From Novacetimonas cocois (lineage in GTDB: Bacteria; Pseudomonadota; Alphaproteobacteria; Acetobacterales; Acetobacteraceae): 64,000 nt of DNA. The translations under genes and the position numbers were made by a program. Below the pieces are notes generated by a model, which worked only from the letters and a program-made list of their open reading frames with translations, was not told the origin of the DNA and did no database searches. The stretch spans positions 35,083 to 99,082 of the forward strand of contig NZ_QEXL01000015.1 of the NCBI RefSeq assembly GCF_003311635.1, written 5' to 3'. Position 1 is the stretch's first letter. Every line of letters starts with the position of its first letter. Shown here piece by piece: positions 23,142-32,580 of this stretch.

Positions 23142-24743
23142 ATGGCCGTGGCGAACGCATCGGACAAGACGGCAGAACGCACGCAGCGGCTGCGCCAGGC
23201 GATGCAGAACCTGGACGCGGGACATTTCGCGCAGGCCCGCGCGCTGGTCGAACCGATGTGCGGCGACGGACGGGCCGATATCATCCTTGCCCATGCGCTG
23301 GCGGGCAGTGGTCGCGCAGCCAGGGCGGCGCGGCTGCTATGCCGTCTGGCGCATGACAATCCGACGGCAGGTCATCCCGCGCAGGACATGATGGCGCTTC
23401 TTTTGCGTCATTCGCGCATCGCGGAAATCGAGGCGACGCTGCACGCGACCATGATGCAGACGCCCAACGATATCCGCCTGTATGACCTGCTGGGTGAATT
23501 CCTGCTGTTGCAGAACCGCATGACCGATGCGGTTGAGGTGCTGGTGGAAGGATGCAGGCGCCATCCCGCCGCCCTGCGGACCGGCAACCTGCTGGCGGTG
23601 ACACAGAATGAACTGGGTCAGGCCCGCGACGCGCAGGCGCTGCTGCGTCACCTGCTGGAATATCATCCGCGCAGCGCGATGACGCATGCCAATCTGGCGC
23701 ATATCCTGACCATCGACAACCAGATGGATCAGGCCCTGCATCATCACCGGCAGGCGCTGGCGCTGCGTCCCGATGACCCGCAGATCCACCTCAATCACGC
23801 CATGACCCTGCTAAAGGCGGGGCGGCATGCGCAGGGCTGGCCCGAATATGAATGGCGCCTGCGCATGCCGGGACGCCAGAAACACCCGTTTGAACGTCTT
23901 CTGCCAACGCTGGAGCAGAATACGGACCTGACGGGACAGCGCATCGTGGTCCTGTCAGAGGCCGGGCTGGGCGACATGCTGATGTATCTGCGCTTTGTCC
24001 CCGCGCTGGTCCGGCGTGGCGCGCGCGTTATCCTTCAGCTTCCGCGTGAGATACTGCCCCTTGGCACGCGTATTTACGGGGTGGAACGGGTTATCGATCC
24101 GCTGCGCCCGCTGCCCGCGCATGACTGGCACTGTCCGTTCGGAAGCCTTGCGCGCGCCCTGGGCCGCACATCCGATATCGTCGGCGCGCCAATCCCCTAC
24201 CTGCAGGCCGACCCGGAAAAAATCCTGCGATGGGAAGAATACCTGCCGTCGCGCCCGGGCCTGCGGGTCGGGATCGTCTGGGGTGGCGCCAGCCGTCCGG
24301 GCGTAGCACAGGCGCAGGCCATCGACCGCAAGCGTTCGATGCACATTTCCCAGCTTGCGCCCCTGACCACGATAAAGGGGATCCATCTGGTCAACCTGCA
24401 ACGTGGCCAGCATGCGCAGCAGATGACGGACATGCCCGAGGGCATGCAGCTTTATGATCCCATGGATGACGTGCGCGACATGGATGACACCGCCGCGATC
24501 ATCATGAACCTCGATATCGTCGTATCGGTCGATACGTCGGTCGTCCATCTTGCCGGTGCACTGGGCAGGCCGACCATCATGATGGACCGGTACGACAATT
24601 GCTGGCGATGGCAGTCCGGCCGTCATGACAGCCAGTGGTACCCACAACTGCGTATCGTACGCCAGTCCCGTCCGGGGGACTGGGAAGGCGTCGTGGCACA
24701 GGTCCGCGAACTGCTGGCAACCGCCGCCGCCAGCCATTCCTGA
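23142..24743 (+). CDS. TPR protein with GT9-like glycosyltransferase domain
   Basis: 533 residues from ATG 23142, which follows GGGGGG and is 17 bp after the previous stop. The first 230 residues are tetratricopeptide repeats (e.g. AMTHANLAHILTIDNQMDQA and then ALHHHRQALALRPDDPQIHL). The second half matches the glycosyltransferase fold used with TPRs (VLSEAGLGDMLMYLRFVPAL, then VSVDTSVVHLAGALGRPTIM). Cytoplasmic. It may glycosylate protein or polysaccharide; the acceptor cannot be guessed. Convergent with the next gene, 12 bp apart. Confidence 0.8.
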   Translation: MAVANASDKTAERTQRLRQAMQNLDAGHFAQARALVEPMCGDGRADIILAHALAGSGRAARAARLLCRLAHDNPTAGHPAQDMMALLLRHSRIAEIEATLHATMMQTPNDIRLYDLLGEFLLLQNRMTDAVEVLVEGCRRHPAALRTGNLLAVTQNELGQARDAQALLRHLLEYHPRSAMTHANLAHILTIDNQMDQALHHHRQALALRPDDPQIHLNHAMTLLKAGRHAQGWPEYEWRLRMPGRQKHPFERLLPTLEQNTDLTGQRIVVLSEAGLGDMLMYLRFVPALVRRGARVILQLPREILPLGTRIYGVERVIDPLRPLPAHDWHCPFGSLARALGRTSDIVGAPIPYLQADPEKILRWEEYLPSRPGLRVGIVWGGASRPGVAQAQAIDRKRSMHISQLAPLTTIKGIHLVNLQRGQHAQQMTDMPEGMQLYDPMDDVRDMDDTAAIIMNLDIVVSVDTSVVHLAGALGRPTIMMDRYDNCWRWQSGRHDSQWYPQLRIVRQSRPGDWEGVVAQVRELLATAAASHS

Positions 24744-24755
24744 AAAAGTGGCCGT

Positions 24756-25454
24756 CTAGGCCTGCGACATCGCCGTCAGCAGGGGCGTTACGGCCTCCCG
24801 CGCCGCGCGCTCCGCCCCGGCGGGGTCCTGATTGCGGATCGCATCAAGGATCCGCACATGTGCCGCCAGTCCCGGTTCCGGCAGGGCGGGCTCCATCACG
24901 GCGGTATGGGTGCCGCGCCGCACTTCGGAGACGAAATAGCGATAAAGCTCGCTCAACGCCCTGTTATGCGACGCTTCTGCAATCGCAAGGTGAAAGGCCG
25001 TGTCACGCGCGACAAAAGCCTCCATGTCCACACTGCCGGACACTTTTTCGCCCCGCGCCTCCAGCAGCTTTTCCAGACGCTTCAGGTCGCGCTCCGTCCG
25101 GCGCAGGGCGGCCAGACGCGCGGCCTCGGCCTCCAGCACGACACGCAGCTCGAAATGATCGCGCAGCCCTGATCGGCTGATGCGGTGCATCACATCGGCA
25201 GGGTCGGTCCGTGAACGGACATAGGTGCCATCGCCCTGCCGCACCTCCAGCATGCCGGCATGGGATAGGACACGCACCGCCTCGCGCACGGTGTTGCGCC
25301 CGACCTGCAACAGCTGCGCCAGTTCCGTTTCCTTGGGAATGCGTTCGCCCAGCGCCCATTCCCCTTTCGCGACGCGTTCGCGCATGACTGCAATGGCCTG
25401 TTCCACAAGGGAATGTCGCGGAAGGGGAGGAAAAGAAGACATAGGCTGTTTCAT
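24756..25454 (-). CDS. GntR-family regulator, FadR/FCD subgroup
   Basis: 232 residues from ATG 25454 (GGGA just upstream; GTG 25496 and ATG 25442 are alternatives). The N-terminal winged helix is ERIPKETELAQLLQVGRNTV followed by REAVRVLSHAGMLEVRQGDG. The FCD effector domain follows, with metal-type residues in RDTAFHLAIAEASHNR and a late His in LAAHVRILDAI. Such regulators respond to hydroxy acids, sugar acids or pyruvate. Control of the nearby FAD-linked hydroxy-acid oxidase is plausible but unproven. Confidence 0.8.
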   Translation of the reverse strand: MKQPMSSFPPLPRHSLVEQAIAVMRERVAKGEWALGERIPKETELAQLLQVGRNTVREAVRVLSHAGMLEVRQGDGTYVRSRTDPADVMHRISRSGLRDHFELRVVLEAEAARLAALRRTERDLKRLEKLLEARGEKVSGSVDMEAFVARDTAFHLAIAEASHNRALSELYRYFVSEVRRGTHTAVMEPALPEPGLAAHVRILDAIRNQDPAGAERAAREAVTPLLTAMSQA

Positions 25455-25508
25455 ATCCCAAAGATGACGCGTGGGACAGTCCGTCGCCGCCAGCACGTCA
25501 TCAGAGCC

Positions 25509-26789
25509 TCAGTCAAGGCGCACCGCAGGGCGGACAAACACGTCCAGCCAGTCCACCAGACATGATATCATGCCCCGGAAAGGTCCATAGAGTTCGAACT
25601 GGTGCTGGCGATAGAGCATCAGATGGACCAGCCGGGCGGAAAGGCCATGAAGCCATCCGCCACCAAAGACGGTGCCGCCGGGGAACGTGCCCCAGCCGTT
25701 ATAATCGCCCAGCGCGACCACCGCCCCCTTGTTGTTGAACACGAACGGCGGCAGCGGACGCCCGTCCATCCATGCAGGCAGGTGACGCGCCAGATGGTGT
25801 GCCTGCTGCCGGGCGGCCTGCGCCGTCGGGGCCACAGGCTTTTCCGCGATGAAGGCGCAATCCCCCATGGCAAAGACATTGTCGTCATCCATCACCTGAA
25901 GCGTGGGACGCACCTCAAGCTGTCCCGAACGCGAAAGCTTCATGCCCCCGAATTTCGTGGTCACGTCGGGGGCCTTCACCCCGGCGGCCCAGACACGCAG
26001 CGTGGCGGGCACGCGGCTTCCGTCCTTGAGCATGAAGCCATTTTCGTCCGCGCCGCTGACCATGGCGGAGGTCTGCACGGTCACGCCGATGGCCTCCAGC
26101 TGCTTCATCGCGGCCTGCGATACCTTTTCGGGAAAGGCGGGCAGGATGCGCGGCCCGGCCTCCAGCAGCGTGATCTTAAGCGCGGGGGGCTTTTCTCCGA
26201 AACTGTAAAGCGCGGCAAGGCCCAGCGCCTTGTGAAGTTCGGCGGCAAGCTGCGTTCCGGTCGCCCCGCCACCGACAATGGCGATGTCGAGTTCGCGGTG
26301 ATAGGCAAATGCCTTGAGCAGTTCCATGCGGAAACGGTCATTGAAGCCGTTTGCATCGACAAGGTTGTCAATGAACATGCAGTGCTCGGCCACGCCCGGC
26401 GTCCCGAAATCATTGGCGCGACTGCCAATGGACAGGATCACGGCGTCATATTCCAGGCTGCGTTCCTCCAGGATCGTTTCCCCATTGGGGTCGATCACCG
26501 GAGCAAGGGTAATGGTCCTGGCCTTACGGTCCATGCCCGAAATCTCGCCGGGCCAGAAATCGAAATGATGGCGGCTGGCCTGCGACATGAAGCTGATGCG
26601 GTCATTCTCGTTCGCCGCAGTGCCCGCGGCGAAGCAGTGGAGCATCGGCTTCCATACATGGGCAAAGCTTTTATCCACGAGGGTAATTTCCGCGCGTCCG
26701 GATTTCCCGACCGTCTTGCCCAGGCGTGTGGCCAGCGCCAGCCCCGCGACCCCCCCGCCAACAATCACGATCCGAAACTTCTGCGCCAT
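25509..26789 (-). CDS. ndh: Type II NADH dehydrogenase (NDH-2)
   Basis: 426 residues from ATG 26789, with GGAG eight bases before it; earlier in-frame starts add an unrelated 63 residues. The FAD site is VIVGGGVAGLALATRLG, the NADH site AIVGGGATGTQLAAELHKAL, and the conserved VFAMGDCAFI lies near residue 320. The C-terminal amphipathic region carries NDH-2 features (YRQHQFELYGPFRG). It passes electrons from NADH to ubiquinone without pumping protons, the main NADH route in many acetic acid bacteria. Single gene. Confidence 0.9.
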   Translation of the reverse strand: MAQKFRIVIVGGGVAGLALATRLGKTVGKSGRAEITLVDKSFAHVWKPMLHCFAAGTAANENDRISFMSQASRHHFDFWPGEISGMDRKARTITLAPVIDPNGETILEERSLEYDAVILSIGSRANDFGTPGVAEHCMFIDNLVDANGFNDRFRMELLKAFAYHRELDIAIVGGGATGTQLAAELHKALGLAALYSFGEKPPALKITLLEAGPRILPAFPEKVSQAAMKQLEAIGVTVQTSAMVSGADENGFMLKDGSRVPATLRVWAAGVKAPDVTTKFGGMKLSRSGQLEVRPTLQVMDDDNVFAMGDCAFIAEKPVAPTAQAARQQAHHLARHLPAWMDGRPLPPFVFNNKGAVVALGDYNGWGTFPGGTVFGGGWLHGLSARLVHLMLYRQHQFELYGPFRGMISCLVDWLDVFVRPAVRLD

Positions 26790-27171
26790 CTTGCTCTGCT
26801 CCAACCCATTCGCACGACATGCGGGACGTCCCTGCGATACCCGCCGTCTCTCGTATTTCGTCGCCATCACACTCAAGGCATGGCCGTTCCTGTCCGGACA
26901 CACCCTATTGCAAAATGCGCCATCGACAATGCCACGTCCCAGGGCACGGCGAAGGTTATACCCCATTCCCCTTGACAAAAATCAAAAAACGGCGCGCGGA
27001 CACGGCCATATCCGCCCCGAAGTGCGGCCTGCGCCGCGTGGCCGCCGGCAGGAGGCGCACAATATCTTTATCCATTCCGAACCGGTGCGATGCGCATGCA
27101 GAATGCGTGATATGCCAATTGTCCACACGATCCCGCGCCGTGACAGGAAAGCCGTGACTGGGAAAGCGGAA

Positions 27172-27732
27172 ATGACCACGCCACCGATGCCTCTTCTCGA
27201 TAACCTTCTCCCCCATTACCAGTTTCAGGAATGTCACCGGATCGCCATCCGCGCGCCTGCCGCTGCCATCATGCGCAGCATCCACGCCTATCGCGCCCTT
27301 CATGATCCGCTGGTCCGGCTGGCGATCGGCCTGCGCGAAGCTCCGGCCCGCCTTATGGGGCGCAGGCCGGGGCCGATGCTGGATCTGGACGATTTCACCA
27401 TCCTGGGACACGAAGGAGAACGGGAAATCGTTTTCGGCCTGATGGGCGCGTTCTGGAAAGCCGATTATGGGCTGGTTCCCCTGGCATCGGCCACCGGCTT
27501 TCGTGAAGGCCCTCACCCCGACCTGTGCAGACTGGCCATGGGGTTCGTCATCGCGCCCGGTTCCGGTAATGCCTGCCGGGTTACGACACGGACCCGCGTC
27601 TTCTGCCCGACGCCGGCATCGCAACGGCGCTTTTCACCTTACTGGTACGCCATCCGGCCCGTCAGCGGCCTGATCAGGCGCCGGATGCTGGGTCGCATCC
27701 GTGCAATGGCGGAAAGTCCGCCTGTTTCCTGA
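27172..27732 (+). CDS. Hypothetical protein, 186 aa, SRPBCC-like
   Basis: Start at ATG 27172 after GGGAAAGCGG. The alternating pattern and the segments RTRVFCPTPASQRRFSPYW and IRPVSGLIRRRMLGRI resemble a group of uncharacterised proteins with a START/SRPBCC-type fold, often annotated as DUF2867-like. No signal peptide. It lies alone between ndh and glpR. The fold call is tentative. Confidence 0.55.
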   Translation: MTTPPMPLLDNLLPHYQFQECHRIAIRAPAAAIMRSIHAYRALHDPLVRLAIGLREAPARLMGRRPGPMLDLDDFTILGHEGEREIVFGLMGAFWKADYGLVPLASATGFREGPHPDLCRLAMGFVIAPGSGNACRVTTRTRVFCPTPASQRRFSPYWYAIRPVSGLIRRRMLGRIRAMAESPPVS

Positions 27733-27907
27733 CCCGCACCCTGTCCCGCGATGCATCGGCGCGTCAGGAAATGGACTGACCTCTGACAAGGTATAATATT
27801 TACGTGCGATAATATTTTTGATTTTTCAGCGATAATGGTCCCGTCGCCGTCCCGTCAGGATGAAAAAACGGGATCACATGCCGGAAATGCCGCCTTCCCA
27901 GCCCGTA

Positions 27908-28702
27908 TCAGGGCGCCTCGTCATCCGATGACCTGCTTGCCACGTGCAATTGCACGTTGTTTGCCTTGAGGATCTGGCGGATCCGCGCGGAGGGTTCGCG
28001 GTCGGTGAAAAAACCATGGATGTTGGACAGGTGTCCCAGCCGCCCCATCGGACGGCGACCGAATTTGCCCTGATCGGCCAGCAGAAACACCTTGCGCGCA
28101 TTGCGCATCATCGCCTGCGCGACATTGATTTCATCGGCGTCAAAATCCAGCAGGGTGCCGTCTTCCTCGATTCCGCTTATGCCGATGACGGCAAAATCCG
28201 TCCTGTACTGGTCAATGGACGTGCTTGCGGTCGACCCGGTAATGCCGCCGTCGGAAAACCTGACCTGCCCCCCCGTCACGATGACCTGAAAATCGGTCCG
28301 TGACGACAGGGTGGAGGCCACATGCAGGTTGTTCGTGATGACCCGCAGGGCCTTGTGCCGGCGCAATGCCTGGGCAAAGGCCTCGGTCGTGGTGCCGATA
28401 CTGATGAACAGGGAGGAATTGTCGGGAATGGCGCGGGCCGCGATGCGCCCGATCGCCTCCTTGGCATTGCGGTTCAGGACCTGCCGTTCCGCATAGGCGA
28501 TATTTTCAACCGAGGACGCCAGCCCCGCCCCGCCATGATGGCGGGTCACCTGCCCCTGTCGCGCCAGGGCGTTGACGTCCCGACGGATGGTCTGCACCGC
28601 CACATTCAGCCGCTGGGCCAGATCCTCGTTCGAGACGTACCCCTGCAGGCGCACCAGTTCCATGATTTCGCGGTGTCGTTCCTCTGCCGATACGCTGGCC
28701 AT
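27908..28702 (-). CDS. glpR: DeoR-family repressor, GlpR
   Basis: 264 residues from ATG 28702 (AGGA eight bases upstream; a longer frame adds 30 unlikely residues). The DeoR helix-turn-helix is EIMELVRLQGYVSNEDLAQR followed by AVQTIRRDVN. The sugar-phosphate sensing domain follows, with SIGTTTEAFA and the typical DQGKFGR end. As last gene of the glpD-glpK-glpX-fba line, and with two GlpR-type operators upstream of glpD and glpF, the assignment is well supported. It is expected to lift repression when glycerol 3-phosphate builds up. Confidence 0.85.
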   Translation of the reverse strand: MASVSAEERHREIMELVRLQGYVSNEDLAQRLNVAVQTIRRDVNALARQGQVTRHHGGAGLASSVENIAYAERQVLNRNAKEAIGRIAARAIPDNSSLFISIGTTTEAFAQALRRHKALRVITNNLHVASTLSSRTDFQVIVTGGQVRFSDGGITGSTASTSIDQYRTDFAVIGISGIEEDGTLLDFDADEINVAQAMMRNARKVFLLADQGKFGRRPMGRLGHLSNIHGFFTDREPSARIRQILKANNVQLHVASRSSDDEAP

Positions 28703-28855
28703 ATATTCCTGATCCTGCCCTTGCCACATCATTTCCGGCACACGATCCCGCGCGCCGACGCAAGTGCAATCTACTGCAATTGAGGACCACACAAAACCAC
28801 GGGCGCGAGGCTGACGGAGGGAGGGTATCCCCCTTCCCCCGTTCCTGTCATTGTC

Positions 28856-29962
28856 TCAGGCGGAAACGGCCAGCGTCCTGCCCGTCGCCCCCAGGTCGGC
28901 AAATGTCTTGTCCAGACGGGCGACGATGCCACATTCGCCCACGCGCAGCCATTTGCGCGGATCATAAATCTTCTTCAGCGGCTTGCCCGTCGATGGGGAA
29001 ATCTGGTGGCGGAACGCCTCGGAATGTTCCAGCACGTATCCGCCCACGCTTTCGGCAAAGGCAAACTGGATGTCCGTATCAATGTTCATCTTGAACACGC
29101 CGTAGGAAACCGCCTCCGCGATCTGGCGCTGTTCCGAACCGGACCCCCCATGGAAGACGAGCGCGAGCGGCCGTTCCCCCTGCCCCGTCGCTTCCGACAC
29201 CGCCTGTTGCGAATGCAGCAGGATTTCCGGGCGCAGCTTGACATTGCCGGGGGCATAGACTCCATGCACGTTACCAAATGACGCCGCGATCGTCACGAAT
29301 CCCAGCGGGGAAAGTTCGTTATAGGCACGCAGCACATCCGCCGGCTGGGTATAGAGGTGGGCATTATCGGCGCCATCATCCAGATCGTGCCCGATCCCGT
29401 CCTCTTCCCCGCCGGTCACGCCAAGTTCGATTTCCAGGCCGATCCCCAGCGGCGCCATGCGGCGCAGGAACCGGGCGCATTCGGCGATGTTTTCCTCCAG
29501 CGGTTCGGCCGAAAGGTCGATCATGTGCGATGAAAACAGCGGACGCCCGGTTTCACGCACCGCGATTTCGCTTTCATCAATCAGGCCCGACACCCACGGC
29601 AGCAGCTTCCGGTCGGCGTGATCCGTATGCAGGATCACGCAGATGCCGTATTCCGCCGCAAGCGTATGCACATGCCGCGCCGCCGCGACCGCGCCAAGGA
29701 TACGCGCGCGGTTCTGGTCCTTCATCCCCTCGCCCGCGTAAAAGCGCGCGCCGCCATTCGACAGCTGGATGATGACATCCGAACGGTTGCGGGCCGCGGC
29801 CTCCAGCACGGCATTGATGCTGTCGGTCCCGACAACATTGACCGCAGGCAGGGCATATCCCTCGCTACAGCATGTCGCGACCAGCCTGCGGTAATCCGCG
29901 CCCGTGACGACACCGGGCGACAGGGATGCACGCGCGGACAGGGGACGTTCCTGATTTGTCAT
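28856..29962 (-). CDS. fba: Class II fructose-bisphosphate aldolase
   Basis: 368 residues, class IIA size. Zinc and catalytic landmarks are VILHTDHADRKLLPW, GLEIELGVTGGEEDG (Glu ligands), ASFGNVHGVYAPGNVKL and LVFHGGSGS. It joins dihydroxyacetone phosphate with glyceraldehyde 3-phosphate to fructose 1,6-bisphosphate in the gluconeogenic direction. It starts 30 bp after glpX stops; together with glpX it turns the product of GlpD into fructose 6-phosphate. Placement in a glycerol operon is not the enteric arrangement. Confidence 0.95.
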   Translation of the reverse strand: MTNQERPLSARASLSPGVVTGADYRRLVATCCSEGYALPAVNVVGTDSINAVLEAAARNRSDVIIQLSNGGARFYAGEGMKDQNRARILGAVAAARHVHTLAAEYGICVILHTDHADRKLLPWVSGLIDESEIAVRETGRPLFSSHMIDLSAEPLEENIAECARFLRRMAPLGIGLEIELGVTGGEEDGIGHDLDDGADNAHLYTQPADVLRAYNELSPLGFVTIAASFGNVHGVYAPGNVKLRPEILLHSQQAVSEATGQGERPLALVFHGGSGSEQRQIAEAVSYGVFKMNIDTDIQFAFAESVGGYVLEHSEAFRHQISPSTGKPLKKIYDPRKWLRVGECGIVARLDKTFADLGATGRTLAVSA

Positions 29963-29992
29963 GATCGAACCAGCCTTTCGTGGTTTTTGTTT

Positions 29993-30979
29993 TTATCGCC
30001 AGGTCTTGGTGGAATAATCGTGATGTCCTTCGACAAAACGCAGGGTGCCGGATTTTGAACGCATGACCAGCGAATGGGTGATCGTCCATCCGTTGCTCTG
30101 CGTGATACCGCGCAACAGCGTGCCGCCCGTGACGCCCGTCGCGGAAAACAGCACGTCGCCGCTTGCGATATCCGTCAGGTCCAGCTTGCGCGACGGGTCG
30201 GCGCCGGGGTTCATTTCCTTCGCGCGGGTGATCTGGCTTTCATCCTCGAACAGCAGGCGGCCCTGCATCTGCCCATGCACGCAGCGTACCGCCGCCGCCG
30301 CCAGAACGCCCTCCGGCGCGCCGCCCGACCCCAGATAGATATCGACCTCGTTATTTTCCAGACACGCCGCGATGGCCGCCGCGACGTCCCCGTCGCTGAG
30401 CAGCGTCACGCGCGCGCCCATCGCACGCGCGCGACCGATGATCTCCTCATGGCGCGGACGATCCAGCGTGCACAGCATCAGGTCGCGGATATCCTTGTCT
30501 TTCGCCTTTGCAAGGGCCTTCAGGTTGGCCTCCACGCTGGCGTCGAGATCCACGACATTCTCGGGCAGGTCGGGGCCGACCACGATCTTGTCCATGTAGA
30601 TGTCAGGCGCGTGCAGGAAATGCCCTTCTTCGGCCAGGGCCACCACCGTCAGCGCATTGGGTAGGTTCTTGGCGCACAGGTTGGTGCCCTCCAGCGGATC
30701 GACGGCGATGTCCATCGCCGGGCCGCCCGCGCCCACATGCTCCCCGATGAACAGCATCGGGGCCTCGTCCATCTCGCCCTCGCCGATGACGACGGTGCCG
30801 TTGATCGCCACGGTGTCAAACGCGCGGCGCATCGCCTCGACCGCCGCGCCGTCGGCCTCGTTCTTCTTTCCGCGTCCGGTCCAGGCGGATGCCGCAACCG
30901 CCGCCGCCTCCGTCACGCGCACCAGTTCGAGGGCAAGGTTACGGTCAGTGACCTGATAGGGGGTCGGCGTGACGGTCAT
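29993..30979 (-). CDS. glpX: Class II fructose-1,6-bisphosphatase
   Basis: 328 residues with the GlpX core: VVIGEGEMDEAPMLFIGE, MDIAVDPLEGTNLCAKN and DIYLGSGGAPEGVLAAAA, which hold the metal-binding acidic residues. It hydrolyses fructose 1,6-bisphosphate to fructose 6-phosphate. Spacing is 34 bp after glpK and 30 bp before fba, so one transcript is likely. Cytoplasmic. A sedoheptulose-bisphosphatase side activity is known in some relatives and would suit a pentose-phosphate-centred metabolism. Confidence 0.95.
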   Translation of the reverse strand: MTVTPTPYQVTDRNLALELVRVTEAAAVAASAWTGRGKKNEADGAAVEAMRRAFDTVAINGTVVIGEGEMDEAPMLFIGEHVGAGGPAMDIAVDPLEGTNLCAKNLPNALTVVALAEEGHFLHAPDIYMDKIVVGPDLPENVVDLDASVEANLKALAKAKDKDIRDLMLCTLDRPRHEEIIGRARAMGARVTLLSDGDVAAAIAACLENNEVDIYLGSGGAPEGVLAAAAVRCVHGQMQGRLLFEDESQITRAKEMNPGADPSRKLDLTDIASGDVLFSATGVTGGTLLRGITQSNGWTITHSLVMRSKSGTLRFVEGHHDYSTKTWR

Positions 30980-31013
30980 GTAACAATCCTTCCTGTAGGG
31001 TTCTTATCGTCGT

Positions 31014-32513
31014 TCAAGAGGCAACAGTACTGGTCAGGGTACGCTTCACGGCCTGATGCCATCCCCGGACCAGCACATCGCGCTGATCCGCGGACATCAA
31101 CGGCTGGAACAGACGCCCCCGCGTCCAGGTTCCGGCCAGTTCGGGAATACTGTCCCATACCCCGACGGCAAGTCCCGCAAGGAATGCCGCCCCGAGCGCC
31201 GTCGTTTCCACCTGCCGGGGACGTTCCACCGGAGTCTGGAGCATATCCGCCAGAAACTGACAGAACCAGTCATTGACCGACATTCCCCCATCAACACGTA
31301 GCGCGCTGAGCTTGCCGCCGCCGTCCTCGAACATGGCACCGACCAGATCAAGGGTCTGGTACGCCACGGATTCCAGCGCCGCGCGCGCGATATGCGCCGC
31401 CGTCGCATCCAGCGTCAGCCCGCAGATCAGGCCACGCGCATCGGGATCCCAGTGCGGCGCGCCCAGCCCGACGAAACCCGGCACCATATAGACGCCGTGG
31501 CTGTGCGGCACGCGGGTTGCCATGTCATCCGTCTGGGACGCATGGGTAATCAGGTTCAGGCCGTCACGCAGCCAGCGTATCGCCGCCCCCGCCACGAAAA
31601 TCGAACCTTCGAGCGCATAGGTCGTCGTATCGCCGATCCGGTAGCCGATGGTCGTCAGCATCCGGTTGTTCGACATGACCGGACGATCACCGGTATTGAG
31701 CAGGGCGAAACACCCCGTGCCATACGTCGCCTTTGCCATCCCCGGCGTGAAGCAGGCCTGCCCCACCAGCGCCGCGTTCTGGTCCCCCGCCATGCCAGCC
31801 ACCATGATCGGGCATCCGAACAGTTCCGGATCGGTTTCACCGAACGGTTCGCTGTTGCCCTGTATGCGCGGCAGGATCGCGGCGGGGATGCGGAACAGGT
31901 CCAGCAGGTCCCTGTCCCACTCCCCGGTATGGATGTTGAACAGCAGGGTGCGCGCGGCGTTGGTGATGTCGGTCGCATGCACCCGTCCGCCCGTCAGGCG
32001 CCACAGCAGGAAACTATCGATCGTGCCGCATGCCAGTTCCCCGGCCTCCGCCCGGTTGCGGGCACCGGGAACGTTGTCGAGGATCCATGCAAGCTTGGTC
32101 GCCGAAAAGTACGGGTCCAGCAGCAGGCCGGTGCGTTCGCGCACCAGTGCCTCATGTCCTTCCTGGCGCATGCGCGCGCACTGCGCCGTGGTGCGGCGGT
32201 CCTGCCACACGATGGCGCGATGGATGGGTTCGCCCGTCCTGCGGTCCCATACGACAATGGTTTCGCGCTGGTTGGTGATGCCGATGGCCGCGATCTGCTC
32301 CGGGCCGCCCACCTGCTCCATCGCTTCGCGCGCGGTGGAGACAACATTGCCCCAGATCTCGACCGGATCATGTTCGACCCAGCCCTGATCGGGATAATGC
32401 TGCTGGAATTCAACACGCGCCGTGGCAAGTGCCGCGGTGTCACGGTTGAACACGATGCTGCGTGTCGATGTCGTACCCTGGTCAATGGCCAGAATTTTGT
32501 TCTTCTTGTTCAT
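31014..32513 (-). CDS. glpK: Glycerol kinase
   Basis: 499 residues from ATG 32513, with AGGAAACGACA directly upstream; the longer frame adds 62 unrelated residues. FGGY kinase landmarks: LAIDQGTTSTRSIVF (phosphate loop), AAIGITNQRETIVVWDRRTG, GGRVHATDITNAARTLLFNI and LRVDGGMSVNDWFCQFLADM. It phosphorylates glycerol entering through GlpF, giving substrate to GlpD. It lies 67 bp downstream of glpD on the same strand. Confidence 0.95.
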   Translation of the reverse strand: MNKKNKILAIDQGTTSTRSIVFNRDTAALATARVEFQQHYPDQGWVEHDPVEIWGNVVSTAREAMEQVGGPEQIAAIGITNQRETIVVWDRRTGEPIHRAIVWQDRRTTAQCARMRQEGHEALVRERTGLLLDPYFSATKLAWILDNVPGARNRAEAGELACGTIDSFLLWRLTGGRVHATDITNAARTLLFNIHTGEWDRDLLDLFRIPAAILPRIQGNSEPFGETDPELFGCPIMVAGMAGDQNAALVGQACFTPGMAKATYGTGCFALLNTGDRPVMSNNRMLTTIGYRIGDTTTYALEGSIFVAGAAIRWLRDGLNLITHASQTDDMATRVPHSHGVYMVPGFVGLGAPHWDPDARGLICGLTLDATAAHIARAALESVAYQTLDLVGAMFEDGGGKLSALRVDGGMSVNDWFCQFLADMLQTPVERPRQVETTALGAAFLAGLAVGVWDSIPELAGTWTRGRLFQPLMSADQRDVLVRGWHQAVKRTLTSTVAS

Positions 32514-32580
32514 TGTCGTTTCCTGTCCCATCAGGATCGAGATATCGATAGCACGGCTTGCATGGCCGCAATGAAATGGA

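Noticed and set aside
25602..26975. A 457-codon plus-strand reading frame opposite ndh
   Set aside because: It is antisense to a gene with clear NDH-2 motifs; long antisense frames are common in high-GC DNA and this one has no domain.
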